Source: JACMJL01 sp963791805
GTDB taxonomy: Bacteria > Bacillota > Clostridia > Clostridiales > Clostridiaceae
Length of the DNA: 64,000 bases
Direction: 5' to 3'
Assembly: GCA_963791805.1 (NCBI GenBank)
Contig: CAWBTU010000006.1
Span: forward strand, 496,001-560,000
Of the stretch, positions 8,766-17,203 are shown piece after piece. The number at the start of each line of letters is the position of its first letter. Within the stretch, counting starts at the first letter, position 1. A model generated the notes under the pieces. The model was not told the DNA's origin and made no database searches. It worked only from the letters and a program-made list of their open reading frames with translations. A program made the position numbers and the translations under genes.

Positions 8766-9530
8766 ATGGATTCGGAAAAGAAATCGGTAGTAATAGCTAT
8801 TTGCGGCAAGGGAGGCGTTGGAAAAACATCTATAGCTGCTATGATGGCTAAAATTTTATTGCAGGATAATAATGCACGAGTGTTGGCTATTGACGCAGAT
8901 CCAGCTGTAGGATTGGCATCAGCCTTAGGAATAAAAGTAGATAAAACGGTTGATGATATACGCAAAGTGATGATAAAAAACACAAAAAATACAGATATAA
9001 AGGACAAACAATCTATATTATCAAATATAGAATATGAGGTTTTTGATGCCATAGTTGAAAAAGATAATTTAGCATTTTTAGCAATTGGTAGACCAGAAGA
9101 TGACGGCTGCTTTTGTAAGGTTAACAGTTTATTAAAAGACATAATAACATCGATTGCATCGGAATTTGATTACATAATTATTGATGGAGAAGCTGGAATA
9201 GAACAAATTAATCGAAGAGTTATGGAAAAGGTAACACATCTTGTGCTTGTATCTGATGTATCAGCCAAGGGAATTAATGTTGTTAATACAATTAATGAAG
9301 TTGCAAAAGATTTAATTGAATATGAAGAAGTTGGTGTTATACTAAACCGCCTAAGAAAAAAAGAAGAGCTGAATAGAATCAGATTGTCTGAGGAAATCCA
9401 ATTATTGAGCTATATAACAGACAATGATGAGCTTAGAGATTATGATATAGAAGGTAAAAGCATATTAGCATTACCGGAAGGAGATTTTATAATACCCATT
9501 AGGCGAGCACTTTCGAAACTAAATATATAG
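8766..9530 (+). CDS. CooC/AcsF-like MinD-family ATPase, metal-binding CxC intact
   Basis: 254-aa SIMIBI P-loop ATPase with deviant Walker A CGKGGVGKTS, DADPAVGLASALG and IDGEAGIEQINRR (compare DNEAGMEHLSRR of CooC). The GCFC motif provides Cys115 and Cys117, corresponding to the CooC CxC pair that binds nickel or zinc between monomers. CooC and AcsF load Ni into CO dehydrogenase and acetyl-CoA synthase. No CODH is in the window, so here it probably assembles or activates a cluster of the neighbouring dehydratase-like enzymes; that role is inference. It has its own sigma-54 promoter and is convergent with the regulator downstream. Confidence 0.85.
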   Translation: MDSEKKSVVIAICGKGGVGKTSIAAMMAKILLQDNNARVLAIDADPAVGLASALGIKVDKTVDDIRKVMIKNTKNTDIKDKQSILSNIEYEVFDAIVEKDNLAFLAIGRPEDDGCFCKVNSLLKDIITSIASEFDYIIIDGEAGIEQINRRVMEKVTHLVLVSDVSAKGINVVNTINEVAKDLIEYEEVGVILNRLRKKEELNRIRLSEEIQLLSYITDNDELRDYDIEGKSILALPEGDFIIPIRRALSKLNI

Positions 9531-9535
9531 AATGA

Positions 9536-9582
9536 AACAACAAAATAGACCTAATGCAATTTGCATTAGGCCTATTTTGTTT
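9536..9582. terminator. bidirectional terminator between cooC-like gene and regulator 1
   Basis: AACAAAATAG-ACCTAATGCA and TGCATTAGG-CCTATTTTGTT pair around a short loop. A-rich and T-rich flanks serve both convergent genes. Confidence 0.8.
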
Positions 9583-11602
9583 AAAGTAAATCATATTCTC
9601 TTAATCTACTATATAAAGTCTTTCTAGATATACCAAGATATTTTGCAGTGTTGGTTTTATTATATTTATGAAGCTCTAAAGCATGAATAATATATTCTTT
9701 TGTATTAGGTATAATGGATTTAATACTTGTCGGTTCAAAGTTTTGGTTGCTTTGAGTTAACTCAGATGAATCATCTTCTGAAGGTAATTCATCAATTGTA
9801 TTCTTTTCAATCAGATGGTCTTCTAAAATATAATTGGAAATATGGTCATAAGTAATAGTTGGACTATTGAATATTTGGATTACACCTTCCAATAAATTTT
9901 GAAGTTCTCGTACATTACCTGGCCAACGATGACTCATAAAAAAATTTCTGACTTCAGGGGATAAAGTAACAGAAGGCTTATTTACCCTTTTACATATTTT
10001 CTCTATGAAATTTTCAGCTAACAACAATATATCATCTTTTCTATGTCTTAATGGAGGAATAATAAGTTTTATTATTCCAAGTCTATAATAAAGATCTTCT
10101 CGAAATTCACCCTTTTGTATTTTTTCTCTTAAGTTATTATTAGTAGCTGCAATAATTCTTACGTTTATTTCAGTAGAAGTACTGCTTCCTATTTTCATAA
10201 AGCTTTTTTGTTCAAGCACTCTTAATAGAATTGCCTGTAAATCTAGAGGCATGTCTCCAATTTCATCTAAAAATATCGTTCCATGATTAGCTAACTCGAA
10301 TTTACCGATGTTGCCTCCTTTCCTTGATCCAGTGAAGGCACCGTCCTCGTAGCCAAAAAGTTCACTAGATATAAGGTCCTTTGGGAATGAAGCACAATTA
10401 ACAGCAATAAATGGCTTATCGCTCCGGTCACTTGCATTGTGTATAGATTGAGCAATAATATCTTTTCCTACTCCACTTTCACCTAATAATAAAATATTAA
10501 CTGCACTCATAGCGGCAGCTTTAGCTTGATTTAGTATATTTAAATATTTTTCATTTTTACCAATAATTTGAGAAAAGGTGAAAGTTGCATTATTCCCAGT
10601 ATGTTTAGATATCAGATTCTGTATTCTTTCACGAGAGTTAATTACTATTGTTACGCCTTCTATATGAAAATCCTTACCATAAAAGGGACGAACAGATAAG
10701 TTTATCTTCATTTGAGCTCCGTGAACAAACAATTTCATATCCAAATCTTGAACTTTTGTTTTATTATTTATAATACTCCAAAATTCTTTATTCTCAGGAT
10801 ATGCATCAATAATATCTTCTAAATTTTTGTAATACATGTCTTTATATGGCGTCTTGAAAAAATTAAAGATTTGTTTATTAATAAAAATAATTTTATTTTT
10901 ATTATTTGACTGATCCACTACAACATATCCATCAGCTGAGTTAACAAATAAATGTATTGAACCGAACCATAAATACTGTAGTGCAATTGTTCTTGAAAAA
11001 GTATCTGCTGTAATTAAGAAGCTAGAATTTTTATTTTTAACTGGTACAATAACAGCAATTCCACCATAAGGACTAATATCTCTGAATGACTCTGGTATAT
11101 CATTGATATTTGATTGTACCATTATTGGAGAAAAATAAATTGCAAAGTTTATTGCAAATTTGCTAAAATGTTCTTCACCGATTACGGCAACTGACTTTTT
11201 TAATCTAAGACCTAAGGAAACTGCATTAGTACCAATTATATTTTCATCCCACAGAGCTCTTTTTTCCAAGTTATTCTCTTTTGCCCACTTAAGGAATTCG
11301 TCATTCCCATATAGCTTTATTAGACGACCTGTTTTATCAAATAATGCAAGTCCAAAGTTTGATTCATCAAAACTTTTTGCTGTTGTTGTGAGAATATCGT
11401 TAGCATAATAATAAAGAAATTTCCAATTTTCTTTGTTACTATTGAATTCATCTTCACTAGATAAGGGGGGGATACTTTCTACAGGGTCTATTCCTAAAGA
11501 ATAGCTTTTCTCCCATGAAGAAAAAATAGTATCGGGGAGCTTTTTTCTAAGTGCCAGGTTATTATGAAGTTGGTTCCATTTTAGGTATGTCTTATTGTTC
11601 AT
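9581..11602 (-). CDS. sigma-54-dependent activator 1 (GAF-PAS-AAA+-Fis HTH, AcoR-like)
   Basis: 673 aa. The N-terminal GAF-like sensor (about 60-200) has WDENIIGTNAVSLGL, typical of AcoR/DhaR regulators. A PAS-like segment (about 220-320) follows, then the AAA+ domain with GESGVGKD (about 375), GAFTGS (about 420) and GTIFLDEIGDMP. The Fis-type helix-turn-helix (634-672) has recognition helix SRKTLYSRL. The sigma-54 contact loop is GAFTGS, not the canonical GAFTGA. The start is fixed by GGAGG before ATG 11602. It is divergent from the beta3 operon and should activate it through the GTAAC sites between them. The ligand is unknown. Confidence 0.93.
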   Translation of the reverse strand: MNNKTYLKWNQLHNNLALRKKLPDTIFSSWEKSYSLGIDPVESIPPLSSEDEFNSNKENWKFLYYYANDILTTTAKSFDESNFGLALFDKTGRLIKLYGNDEFLKWAKENNLEKRALWDENIIGTNAVSLGLRLKKSVAVIGEEHFSKFAINFAIYFSPIMVQSNINDIPESFRDISPYGGIAVIVPVKNKNSSFLITADTFSRTIALQYLWFGSIHLFVNSADGYVVVDQSNNKNKIIFINKQIFNFFKTPYKDMYYKNLEDIIDAYPENKEFWSIINNKTKVQDLDMKLFVHGAQMKINLSVRPFYGKDFHIEGVTIVINSRERIQNLISKHTGNNATFTFSQIIGKNEKYLNILNQAKAAAMSAVNILLLGESGVGKDIIAQSIHNASDRSDKPFIAVNCASFPKDLISSELFGYEDGAFTGSRKGGNIGKFELANHGTIFLDEIGDMPLDLQAILLRVLEQKSFMKIGSSTSTEINVRIIAATNNNLREKIQKGEFREDLYYRLGIIKLIIPPLRHRKDDILLLAENFIEKICKRVNKPSVTLSPEVRNFFMSHRWPGNVRELQNLLEGVIQIFNSPTITYDHISNYILEDHLIEKNTIDELPSEDDSSELTQSNQNFEPTSIKSIIPNTKEYIIHALELHKYNKTNTAKYLGISRKTLYSRLREYDLL

Positions 11603-11661
11603 GACATTACCTCCAAAATAAATTATTTTATATTATATTTAATTATAATATAATAACAGGT

Positions 11662-11999
11662 GATAAGCAATATGTAACCATGGATAAACAATATGTAACT
11701 CATAATAAGCAATTTGGATAGAACGGGATACAAGTTGCTACCCAATTTTACATTTTGTGTAATAAATACAATTTTCAAGTGGCAAAAAAACGGTTTGTTT
11801 CAAACAAATAGATGGGCACTTTTGAAGTTAAATATGTAAATATAAATTATAGTAGACCGTAGTTACATATAGAAATACGATATGTAGCTCTTAATAATGT
11901 CAAAACATAGTTAAAAAGTTTAAGCAAAGTGTAACCACATAGTAACGAATTGTTACCTGTACTAATCGAATTGAATAGTTTAGGAAACAATATGTAACC
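11662..11999. promoter_or_regulatory. GTAAC-type enhancer sites of regulator 1
   Basis: CAATATGTAAC occurs at 11668 and 11689, exactly 21 bp apart, and ATATGTAAC again at 11990. There are inverted pairs GTTACATAT/ATATGTAGC (11862/11880) and GTAAC/GTTAC (11942-11956). The distal pair lies near the regulator's own start (possible autoregulation); the proximal sites are 130-200 bp upstream of P3. The rest of 11603-12128 has no gene. Confidence 0.6.
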
Positions 12000-12128
12000 T
12001 TATTTTGATAATTATTAATAAAAAATTACTTGTTTTTAGTGGAAACAGGGATGAAAAAAATTTTTATAAATAATAATGTTGTTGAAATATCACGGTTTTA
12101 ATAAATTATTCTATAAAACTAAAAAAAG

Positions 12129-12145
12129 TTGGCACGCATATTGCT
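12129..12145 (+). promoter_or_regulatory. sigma-54 promoter P3
   Basis: TTGGCACGCATATTGCT is nearly the full consensus, with GG 12131-12132 and GC 12143-12144. It drives beta3-alpha3-A3-S3. Confidence 0.88.
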
Positions 12146-12159
12146 ACTATTAATATTGT

Positions 12160-12358
12160 ATCGTAAAGCATAAGCATGCTAAAGAAGCTTTACGATGTAA
12201 ACCTTTGCATGTACAAAAATTATATGGATATGCGAAATAGGAAGCAAATCAATATAATTTAGTAAATGTGCATTAGATGATTAGCAATTGCTTAAACAAT
12301 ATCAATTGCATTTACAAAAAAACTGACCTGGGACCTTTTGGTAAGGCCTGGGATCCAG
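12160..12358 (+). promoter_or_regulatory. structured leader RNA, copy L3
   Basis: It begins with a perfect 10-bp stem, ATCGTAAAGC (12160-12169) with GCTTTACGAT (12187-12196), right where the transcript should start. ATGTAAACCTTTGCAT follows (12195-12210), and the hairpin CTGACCTGGGACC...AAGGCCTGGGATCCAG lies at 12323-12358. The outer stem is CTG/CAG here versus TTG/CAA in L1 and L4, a compensatory change. It ends 72 bp before the GTG start of beta3. A cis-regulatory RNA is likely. Confidence 0.6.
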
Positions 12359-12430
12359 CTAAATGCATAGGCTGATTTATGGCCTAGAAAGCAGAAAACA
12401 TTCTAAATTAAATGAAAAGAGGGGAATTTG

Positions 12431-13606
12431 GTGGAAAAATTAAAAGGACTTGATTTTTTTGAACGACTTTATGAAAGCCCACAGAATGAATTGGTTGACC
12501 AAGCTATTGCAGAAGGAAAAGTTGGGGTAGGTTACAATTGTTATGTTGTTCCAGAAGTACTTCTTAATGCAGGAAATTTGTTTGGTGTATGGATGACAGC
12601 ACCAAATGTAGATAGCACAGCTCAAGCAGATTATTATCTTTCTGCAGTTATGTGTAGCTACTGTAAATCAGTATTGGAAGCAGGAATTGATGGAACATAC
12701 GATTTCTTAGGTGCAGTTGTATTTGCGCCAACATGTGACCACATTAGAAGAAGTGGACAGTATTTTGACATATTAAAGATTAATAGCCAAAATGATAAAT
12801 TTTTCTTCACTATGATAGACGCTCCTTCAAAAGCAGCTGATTTCACATTAGATTGGTTTGTTAAGGACATGAAAAGAGTAGCTGCAAAGCTAAATGAAAA
12901 TTATAATTCAAATATTAATGAAGATACTTTAAGAAAATCTATAAAAGAATTTAATGAATTTAACAATTTGGTTAAAGAGATTAGTGAATTCAGAAAAGGT
13001 GATAACCCTAAGATAACAGGAACAGAATGGGCAAAGATATATGGAGCAACTAAGATAGCACCAAAATATCTTTTAATTGAGCCATTAAAGAAAATAAAAG
13101 CTGAAATAGAAGCTAGAGAAATAGACAACCAAGGTAAATTAAGAGTTATGATAGTAGGATCAACACTTGATAAGCCTGAATTTACAGAATTAATAGAAGC
13201 ACAAGGTTGCATAGTAGTAGCAGATAGACACTGTTTTGGTTCATTACCAGGAATGGAAACTATGGATGAAACTGGAGATCCATTCATGACAATAGCAAAA
13301 TGGTATTTAGATACATGTCAATGTCCAAGAATGATGGAAAATGGAAATGAAAGAGTAGATTATTCTAAAGATATAATCAAAGAATACAATGTTGAAGGAG
13401 TAATATTCCAAACAATGATTTTCTGTGATTTATGGAATTATGAAGAAATAACTTACCTTAAGGAATTAGATAAAGTTAATATGCCATACGTAGATTTGTC
13501 AAGAGAATATAATCTTACTGGTGAAGGACAACTTAGAACACGTATACAGGCATTCTTAGAAAGTGTAAGTAGTAAAAAAGAGCAGGCAGCATTAAGAAAT
13601 AAGTAA
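12431..13606 (+). CDS. 2-hydroxyacyl-CoA dehydratase-type beta subunit (beta3, subtype II)
   Basis: 391 aa. GTG 12431 is chosen over TTG 12428 because it leaves 6 nt after AGAGGGG, as in the paralogues. Conserved cysteines are Cys37 (YNCYVVPE), Cys75 and Cys78 (CSYCKS), Cys102 (APTCDHIRR), Cys296/Cys298 (CQCPRMM) and Cys332 (FCDLW). Three of these should bind the subunit's cluster as in HgdB/HadC. The additional Cys78 is shared only with beta6 and marks subtype II. It is the first gene of the operon behind P3 and the leader, 26 bp before alpha3. Confidence 0.92.
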   Translation: MEKLKGLDFFERLYESPQNELVDQAIAEGKVGVGYNCYVVPEVLLNAGNLFGVWMTAPNVDSTAQADYYLSAVMCSYCKSVLEAGIDGTYDFLGAVVFAPTCDHIRRSGQYFDILKINSQNDKFFFTMIDAPSKAADFTLDWFVKDMKRVAAKLNENYNSNINEDTLRKSIKEFNEFNNLVKEISEFRKGDNPKITGTEWAKIYGATKIAPKYLLIEPLKKIKAEIEAREIDNQGKLRVMIVGSTLDKPEFTELIEAQGCIVVADRHCFGSLPGMETMDETGDPFMTIAKWYLDTCQCPRMMENGNERVDYSKDIIKEYNVEGVIFQTMIFCDLWNYEEITYLKELDKVNMPYVDLSREYNLTGEGQLRTRIQAFLESVSSKKEQAALRNK

Positions 13607-13632
13607 GATAGAAAGGTGGATAAAGGAATATT

Positions 13633-15372
13633 ATGAAGAGTTTAGAAGAAATAGGCATGTTGGTAAAAGTTGGAACTTCCATGGTAAAAGAAGCTAAGAA
13701 TTCTGATAAAATAAAAAAAGCTAAAGCTGACGTGAAGGAAGATTTTGCAACTTTAAAGAAATCTGATTTACCAAAAAAATTGGTAAAGGATGTTGCAGTA
13801 AGAACAAAAACAAAAGCACAGATGTTAAAAGAAATGTTAACTTCAGATGAAGCACAATTTATAAAAACTGCAATAACAGAGTCTGAACAAGGAAAGAAAA
13901 TATCTAAAAATGTAGAAACAATTAAGGATATGATTCCATTCCCAATAGTAAGAGAATATACTAATTACAAATACTGGTTAATGAACAATGGAACAGTACT
14001 TAAGATGGTATTATCTGTAAATCCAGTAACATTAATCACTTATTTCTTAAAATATCCATGGTTATTTGAATATACAAAAGCTAACATGATGGTAAACAGC
14101 TATCAAGAAAATAGAACTGGAAACAACTTCTTCTTAATGCATGAAGAGTTGAAGTTTGTAATTAAGGCACAAGCATACTGTATTACTCAAGCTATGAACC
14201 ACCCAGAAACTACAATATACGTACAAAACGTTATTGCAACAGAAATAATTGCAGCTTGTGGATTGAATTTCCAACCAGTTGAATTAGGAACATTAATTTG
14301 TAAGTTAAGCCAATGGTCAATTATGCCTTACCTAGAAGCAGGAGAAGCAGTTGGACTAGCAGCAGATACTTGTGGACTTCCAAAATCAAGTTTAGGTTTA
14401 GCATTATTAGGAGAAATATTGCCAGCAGCAGCATTCATGACTACAAACTATCCTTGTGATGGAGGAATAGGTTCTTATCATGGAATGAGCGAAATGACAG
14501 GTTATCCAGTATATAGAATGAATATGCCTTATGAGTTAAGAAGTGAAGAAGCAGCAGAGGCAATAATTCCAGAGTTAAGAAATATGATAAAATGGATAGA
14601 AGAAAATACTCCTGGAAAAATGGACTGGAATAAATTAAGAGAAATTTGCGAAGACTACAATAAAATGGCTGAAATTGAATATGAAAGATGGGAAATGGTT
14701 AAGGTTGATAACCCACCAATGTCAAATGACGCAATACAACAATGCCATTACTATAACTTCAGTTTCTTATCAGCATTACCATTTACTTATAAACACCACA
14801 AACACATGTATGATATGAATAAGAAGCATATTGCAAAAGGAACACCATGTTTCGAAGGAATGAGATATAGAGTAGTTATGTGGAATCCAGCTCCATCAGC
14901 GTATGGACAATGGTATCACTGGTTAGAGCAGTGTTGGGGAATTAGTATACTAATGGATCTTGAGACAATCGGAGACATGAGCCATATAGATACATCTTCA
15001 GAAGAAACTATGCTTTTTGGACTAGCAAAACGTCATTTATGGCAGACAATGGCTAAGCATACTAAAGGACCATCAACTAACTATCTTAACGATTTAATTA
15101 TCGCAATAGAAGGATGGAGACCAGATTTCGTATTGTTACCAAAGCCAATTGGATGCAAGAACGTTATGTCTATGGAAGCAACAATAAAAGATTTATGTAG
15201 AAAGAAAGACTTACCATTATGTACATTCACAATGGAATTACAAGATAACAGAGTTGCAACTCGTCAACAAATGAGAGACGAAATCAACAAATTCATGATA
15301 GAAATAATGCATGCAGAACCAGCAGATCCAAGCATGCTTAAAGTTGATGATAGTGATGAAACTAAGTGGTAA
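13633..15372 (+). CDS. 2-hydroxyacyl-CoA dehydratase-type alpha subunit (alpha3, subtype II)
   Basis: 579 aa: Lys-rich helical extension (1-100), then ADTCGLPKS (Cys247), TNYPCDGGIG (Cys275) and IGCKNVMSME (Cys508). Subtype II is recognised by a YKYWLMNNG/LSVNPV segment replacing the WCMNWF/APVPV segment of subtype I, and by MAKHTKGPSTNYL. The differing segment lies just after the extension, where HgdA-type enzymes line the active site, so the subtypes may accept different substrates (inference). The start has AAAGGA 6-7 nt upstream. The codon pattern is slightly cleaner (more AAG, CCA, ACA) than in neighbouring cassettes, which may reflect higher expression. Confidence 0.9.
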   Translation: MKSLEEIGMLVKVGTSMVKEAKNSDKIKKAKADVKEDFATLKKSDLPKKLVKDVAVRTKTKAQMLKEMLTSDEAQFIKTAITESEQGKKISKNVETIKDMIPFPIVREYTNYKYWLMNNGTVLKMVLSVNPVTLITYFLKYPWLFEYTKANMMVNSYQENRTGNNFFLMHEELKFVIKAQAYCITQAMNHPETTIYVQNVIATEIIAACGLNFQPVELGTLICKLSQWSIMPYLEAGEAVGLAADTCGLPKSSLGLALLGEILPAAAFMTTNYPCDGGIGSYHGMSEMTGYPVYRMNMPYELRSEEAAEAIIPELRNMIKWIEENTPGKMDWNKLREICEDYNKMAEIEYERWEMVKVDNPPMSNDAIQQCHYYNFSFLSALPFTYKHHKHMYDMNKKHIAKGTPCFEGMRYRVVMWNPAPSAYGQWYHWLEQCWGISILMDLETIGDMSHIDTSSEETMLFGLAKRHLWQTMAKHTKGPSTNYLNDLIIAIEGWRPDFVLLPKPIGCKNVMSMEATIKDLCRKKDLPLCTFTMELQDNRVATRQQMRDEINKFMIEIMHAEPADPSMLKVDDSDETKW

Positions 15373-15407
15373 AAAGAATTAATTGTTATTAAAAGGAGAC
15401 GGTATAA

Positions 15408-16223
15408 GTGTCAAAATATTATTGTGGTTGCGATGTAGGATCAACTTATGCTAAATGTGTTATACTGGATGAAGAAAATAACATTGCATCCAGTGCAATA
15501 GTAAGAAGCAAGGTAGACCCAAGTCACTCAGCAAAAGCATCTATAGAAGAAGCTATGAAAAATATAGATGGTTTAAATTCAGTAGAAGACTTAGCATACA
15601 TCATTGGAACAGGTTATGGAAGAACTCAAATTGATTTTGCCCAAGAAAATGTTTCTGAAATAAGTTGCCATGCTATGGGAGTTCATACTATAAACCCTAA
15701 AGTTAGAACTATCATAGATATTGGTGGACAAGATGTAAAAGGTATAAGTGTTGATGCAGATGGATCAGTAAAAGATTTCGGAATGAATGATAAATGTGCT
15801 GCAGGAACAGGAAGATTCTTTGAATTAATGGCTAGAGCTCTAGATGTAGATATTGAGGATTTTTCAGAATTGTCACTTAAATCTACTAAAGCTATTTCAA
15901 TAACTTCACAATGTAGTGTATTTGCAGAAACAGAAGTAATAAGCTTATTATCACAGAAAAAATCAACTGCTGATATTGCTTCAGGTATTCAACTTTCTGT
16001 AGCAAAACGTTGTTTTGGTATGGCTAAGAGTGTAGGAATGCTCGAAGAAGTAACTGTAAGTGGTGGATGTGCAAAGAATGAAGGATTAATATTAGCACTA
16101 GAAAAAGTTCTTAGAGTAAAAATATCTCGACTTTCATTTGATCCACAGTTGATGGGTGCATTAGGTGCAGCAGTATATGCTAACCAAAAGAGCAAAGTAA
16201 AAGGCATGAAATTAAAGTATTAA
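15408..16223 (+). CDS. ASKHA ATPase activator (copy A3)
   Basis: 271 aa starting at GTG 15408 (AAAGGAGAC upstream). It has intact GCDVGSTYAKC, DIGGQDVKG, NDKCAAGTGRFFE and SQCSVFAETE motifs. It differs from A1/A5 mainly in the second quarter (KVDPSHSAKAS, IDFAQENVSEI). It follows alpha3 by 35 bp and should be the dedicated electron donor of beta3-alpha3. Confidence 0.93.
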   Translation: MSKYYCGCDVGSTYAKCVILDEENNIASSAIVRSKVDPSHSAKASIEEAMKNIDGLNSVEDLAYIIGTGYGRTQIDFAQENVSEISCHAMGVHTINPKVRTIIDIGGQDVKGISVDADGSVKDFGMNDKCAAGTGRFFELMARALDVDIEDFSELSLKSTKAISITSQCSVFAETEVISLLSQKKSTADIASGIQLSVAKRCFGMAKSVGMLEEVTVSGGCAKNEGLILALEKVLRVKISRLSFDPQLMGALGAAVYANQKSKVKGMKLKY

Positions 16224-16247
16224 ACCGTAAGGAGGTAGTTTTGTATC

Positions 16248-16397
16248 ATGATAATTAAAAAAGCAGTAAAAGCATTTGTAGTTGCTAACGCAGTAGGTTA
16301 TACTGTATATAAATTAAGACTAGATGAAAAACTTATTCGTTTAATCGAACCAAGTTATAGAGAATTAGTAACTAATTTAAAACCAAAAGCTGAATAA
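16248..16397 (+). CDS. conserved 49-aa cassette protein (copy S3)
   Basis: Same length and sequence plan as S1, with MIIKKAVKAFVVANAVGY and LDEKLIRLIEPSYREL. GGAGG lies 12 bp upstream, 24 bp after A3. It is one of the four intact copies; its preservation alongside an intact beta-alpha-activator set argues that the full cassette is four genes. Confidence 0.8.
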   Translation: MIIKKAVKAFVVANAVGYTVYKLRLDEKLIRLIEPSYRELVTNLKPKAE

Positions 16398-16407
16398 ATT
16401 TATTATA

Positions 16408-16445
16408 ATAAACCACGCCCTAAGAAATTAGGGATGTGGTTTATT
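16408..16445 (+). terminator. terminator after S3
   Basis: AATAAACCAC-G-CCCTAA pairs with TTAGGG-AT-GTGGTTTATT around a short loop. Some read-through to the ACS-like gene 40 bp downstream is possible. Confidence 0.6.
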
Positions 16446-16485
16446 GCTTAATACTACAATTAGAATTGAAGAAGGAGGAATAAAA

Positions 16486-17150
16486 ATGTTTAAAGAAACA
16501 TTAGAAGAACTTAGGGAATTATTAAAGGCTAGTGAGAACAAATCTAAAGTGATGTACGCAGATGAAATCGTTGATTGGGAAATTAGTGACGGAAACAAGA
16601 TTTTATTTCCAGAAGACAGTGGATGTGAATTAGGTCATCCTACTAAGCAGTCTGTATATTTTATAGTGTTATTAGGAGAAGATGATGTAATTCATGATGG
16701 AAGAATCACATTAGTTGGTAATGATATTGCAGAGCTTAAAGAGGTGAACAATTCATTTGGACAAATTATATTGGTAAAAGGTTCATTTAACGAATCTAAT
16801 ATTCATGACAGATATTTAGAATTGGATGTTTCAAAAAAAGTATATATTTAGATGGATATTCTTTTAGAATAAGACCAGACAGGGGAAAAGAACAAGTAAG
16901 AGTAAGTAAAGAAGCTATCAGAAAAGGAATAAACTTCAAAACTGTAGGAAGTGCAATGATTAAAAAATATAAGGAAAAGAAATATGTTAATGAAGTAGAA
17001 ATTATTTTCATTACCGATGAAGTTGATATAAAATCATTACAACCAAGAAGACTCAAAATGTTAAGGTATGAAGACGAAATTGATAGAAGCATTCATACCA
17101 TGATGTTTAATAAATTTATGGAAGCAAAAGAAGGTCAATTTGACAAATAA
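16486..17150 (+). CDS. free-standing acetyl-CoA synthase middle-domain-like protein, -1 frameshift at A7
   Basis: Similar to the central domain (domain 2) of CO dehydrogenase/acetyl-CoA synthase beta subunit (AcsB/CdhC). Shared blocks are LGHPTKQSVYF, DGRITLVGNDI, FGQIILVKGS, RVSKEAIRKG.NFK and VEIIFITDE followed by a Tyr/Arg-rich end. It stops before the region that would carry the A-cluster cysteines, so it cannot be an ACS catalyst. In ACS this domain contacts the corrinoid protein and CoA. The first frame (ATG 16486, GGAGG upstream) ends at 16851; the conserved part continues in the -1 frame after TCA AAA AAA (A_AAA_AAA, 16833-16839), giving 221 aa. It is pseudogene-like, a sequencing slip or programmed frameshifting. 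The ACS assignment is from recognised motifs, moderate confidence. Confidence 0.65.
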
Positions 17151-17200
17151 AAGAGCTATCTAACTATAGAAATTAATTTTTATAGCTAGATAGCTTTTTT
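17151..17200. terminator. bidirectional terminator
   Basis: AGCTATCTAACTATA (17154-17168) pairs, with one mismatch, with TATAGCTAGATAGCT (17181-17195), followed by T6. It lies between the ACS-like gene and regulator 2. Confidence 0.75.
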
Positions 17201-17203
17201 GAA

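Noticed and set aside
8766..9530. NifH-like nitrogenase iron protein
   Set aside because: The P-loop ATPase lacks the NifH cluster cysteines and is better matched to CooC (DADP, DGEAGIEQINRR, CxC). Sigma-54 promoters alone do not make a nif locus.
16486..17150. Two separate small genes (16444-16851 and 16956-17150)
   Set aside because: The second has no ribosome site, and both parts align with consecutive blocks of one ACS domain; the -1 junction joins them exactly.
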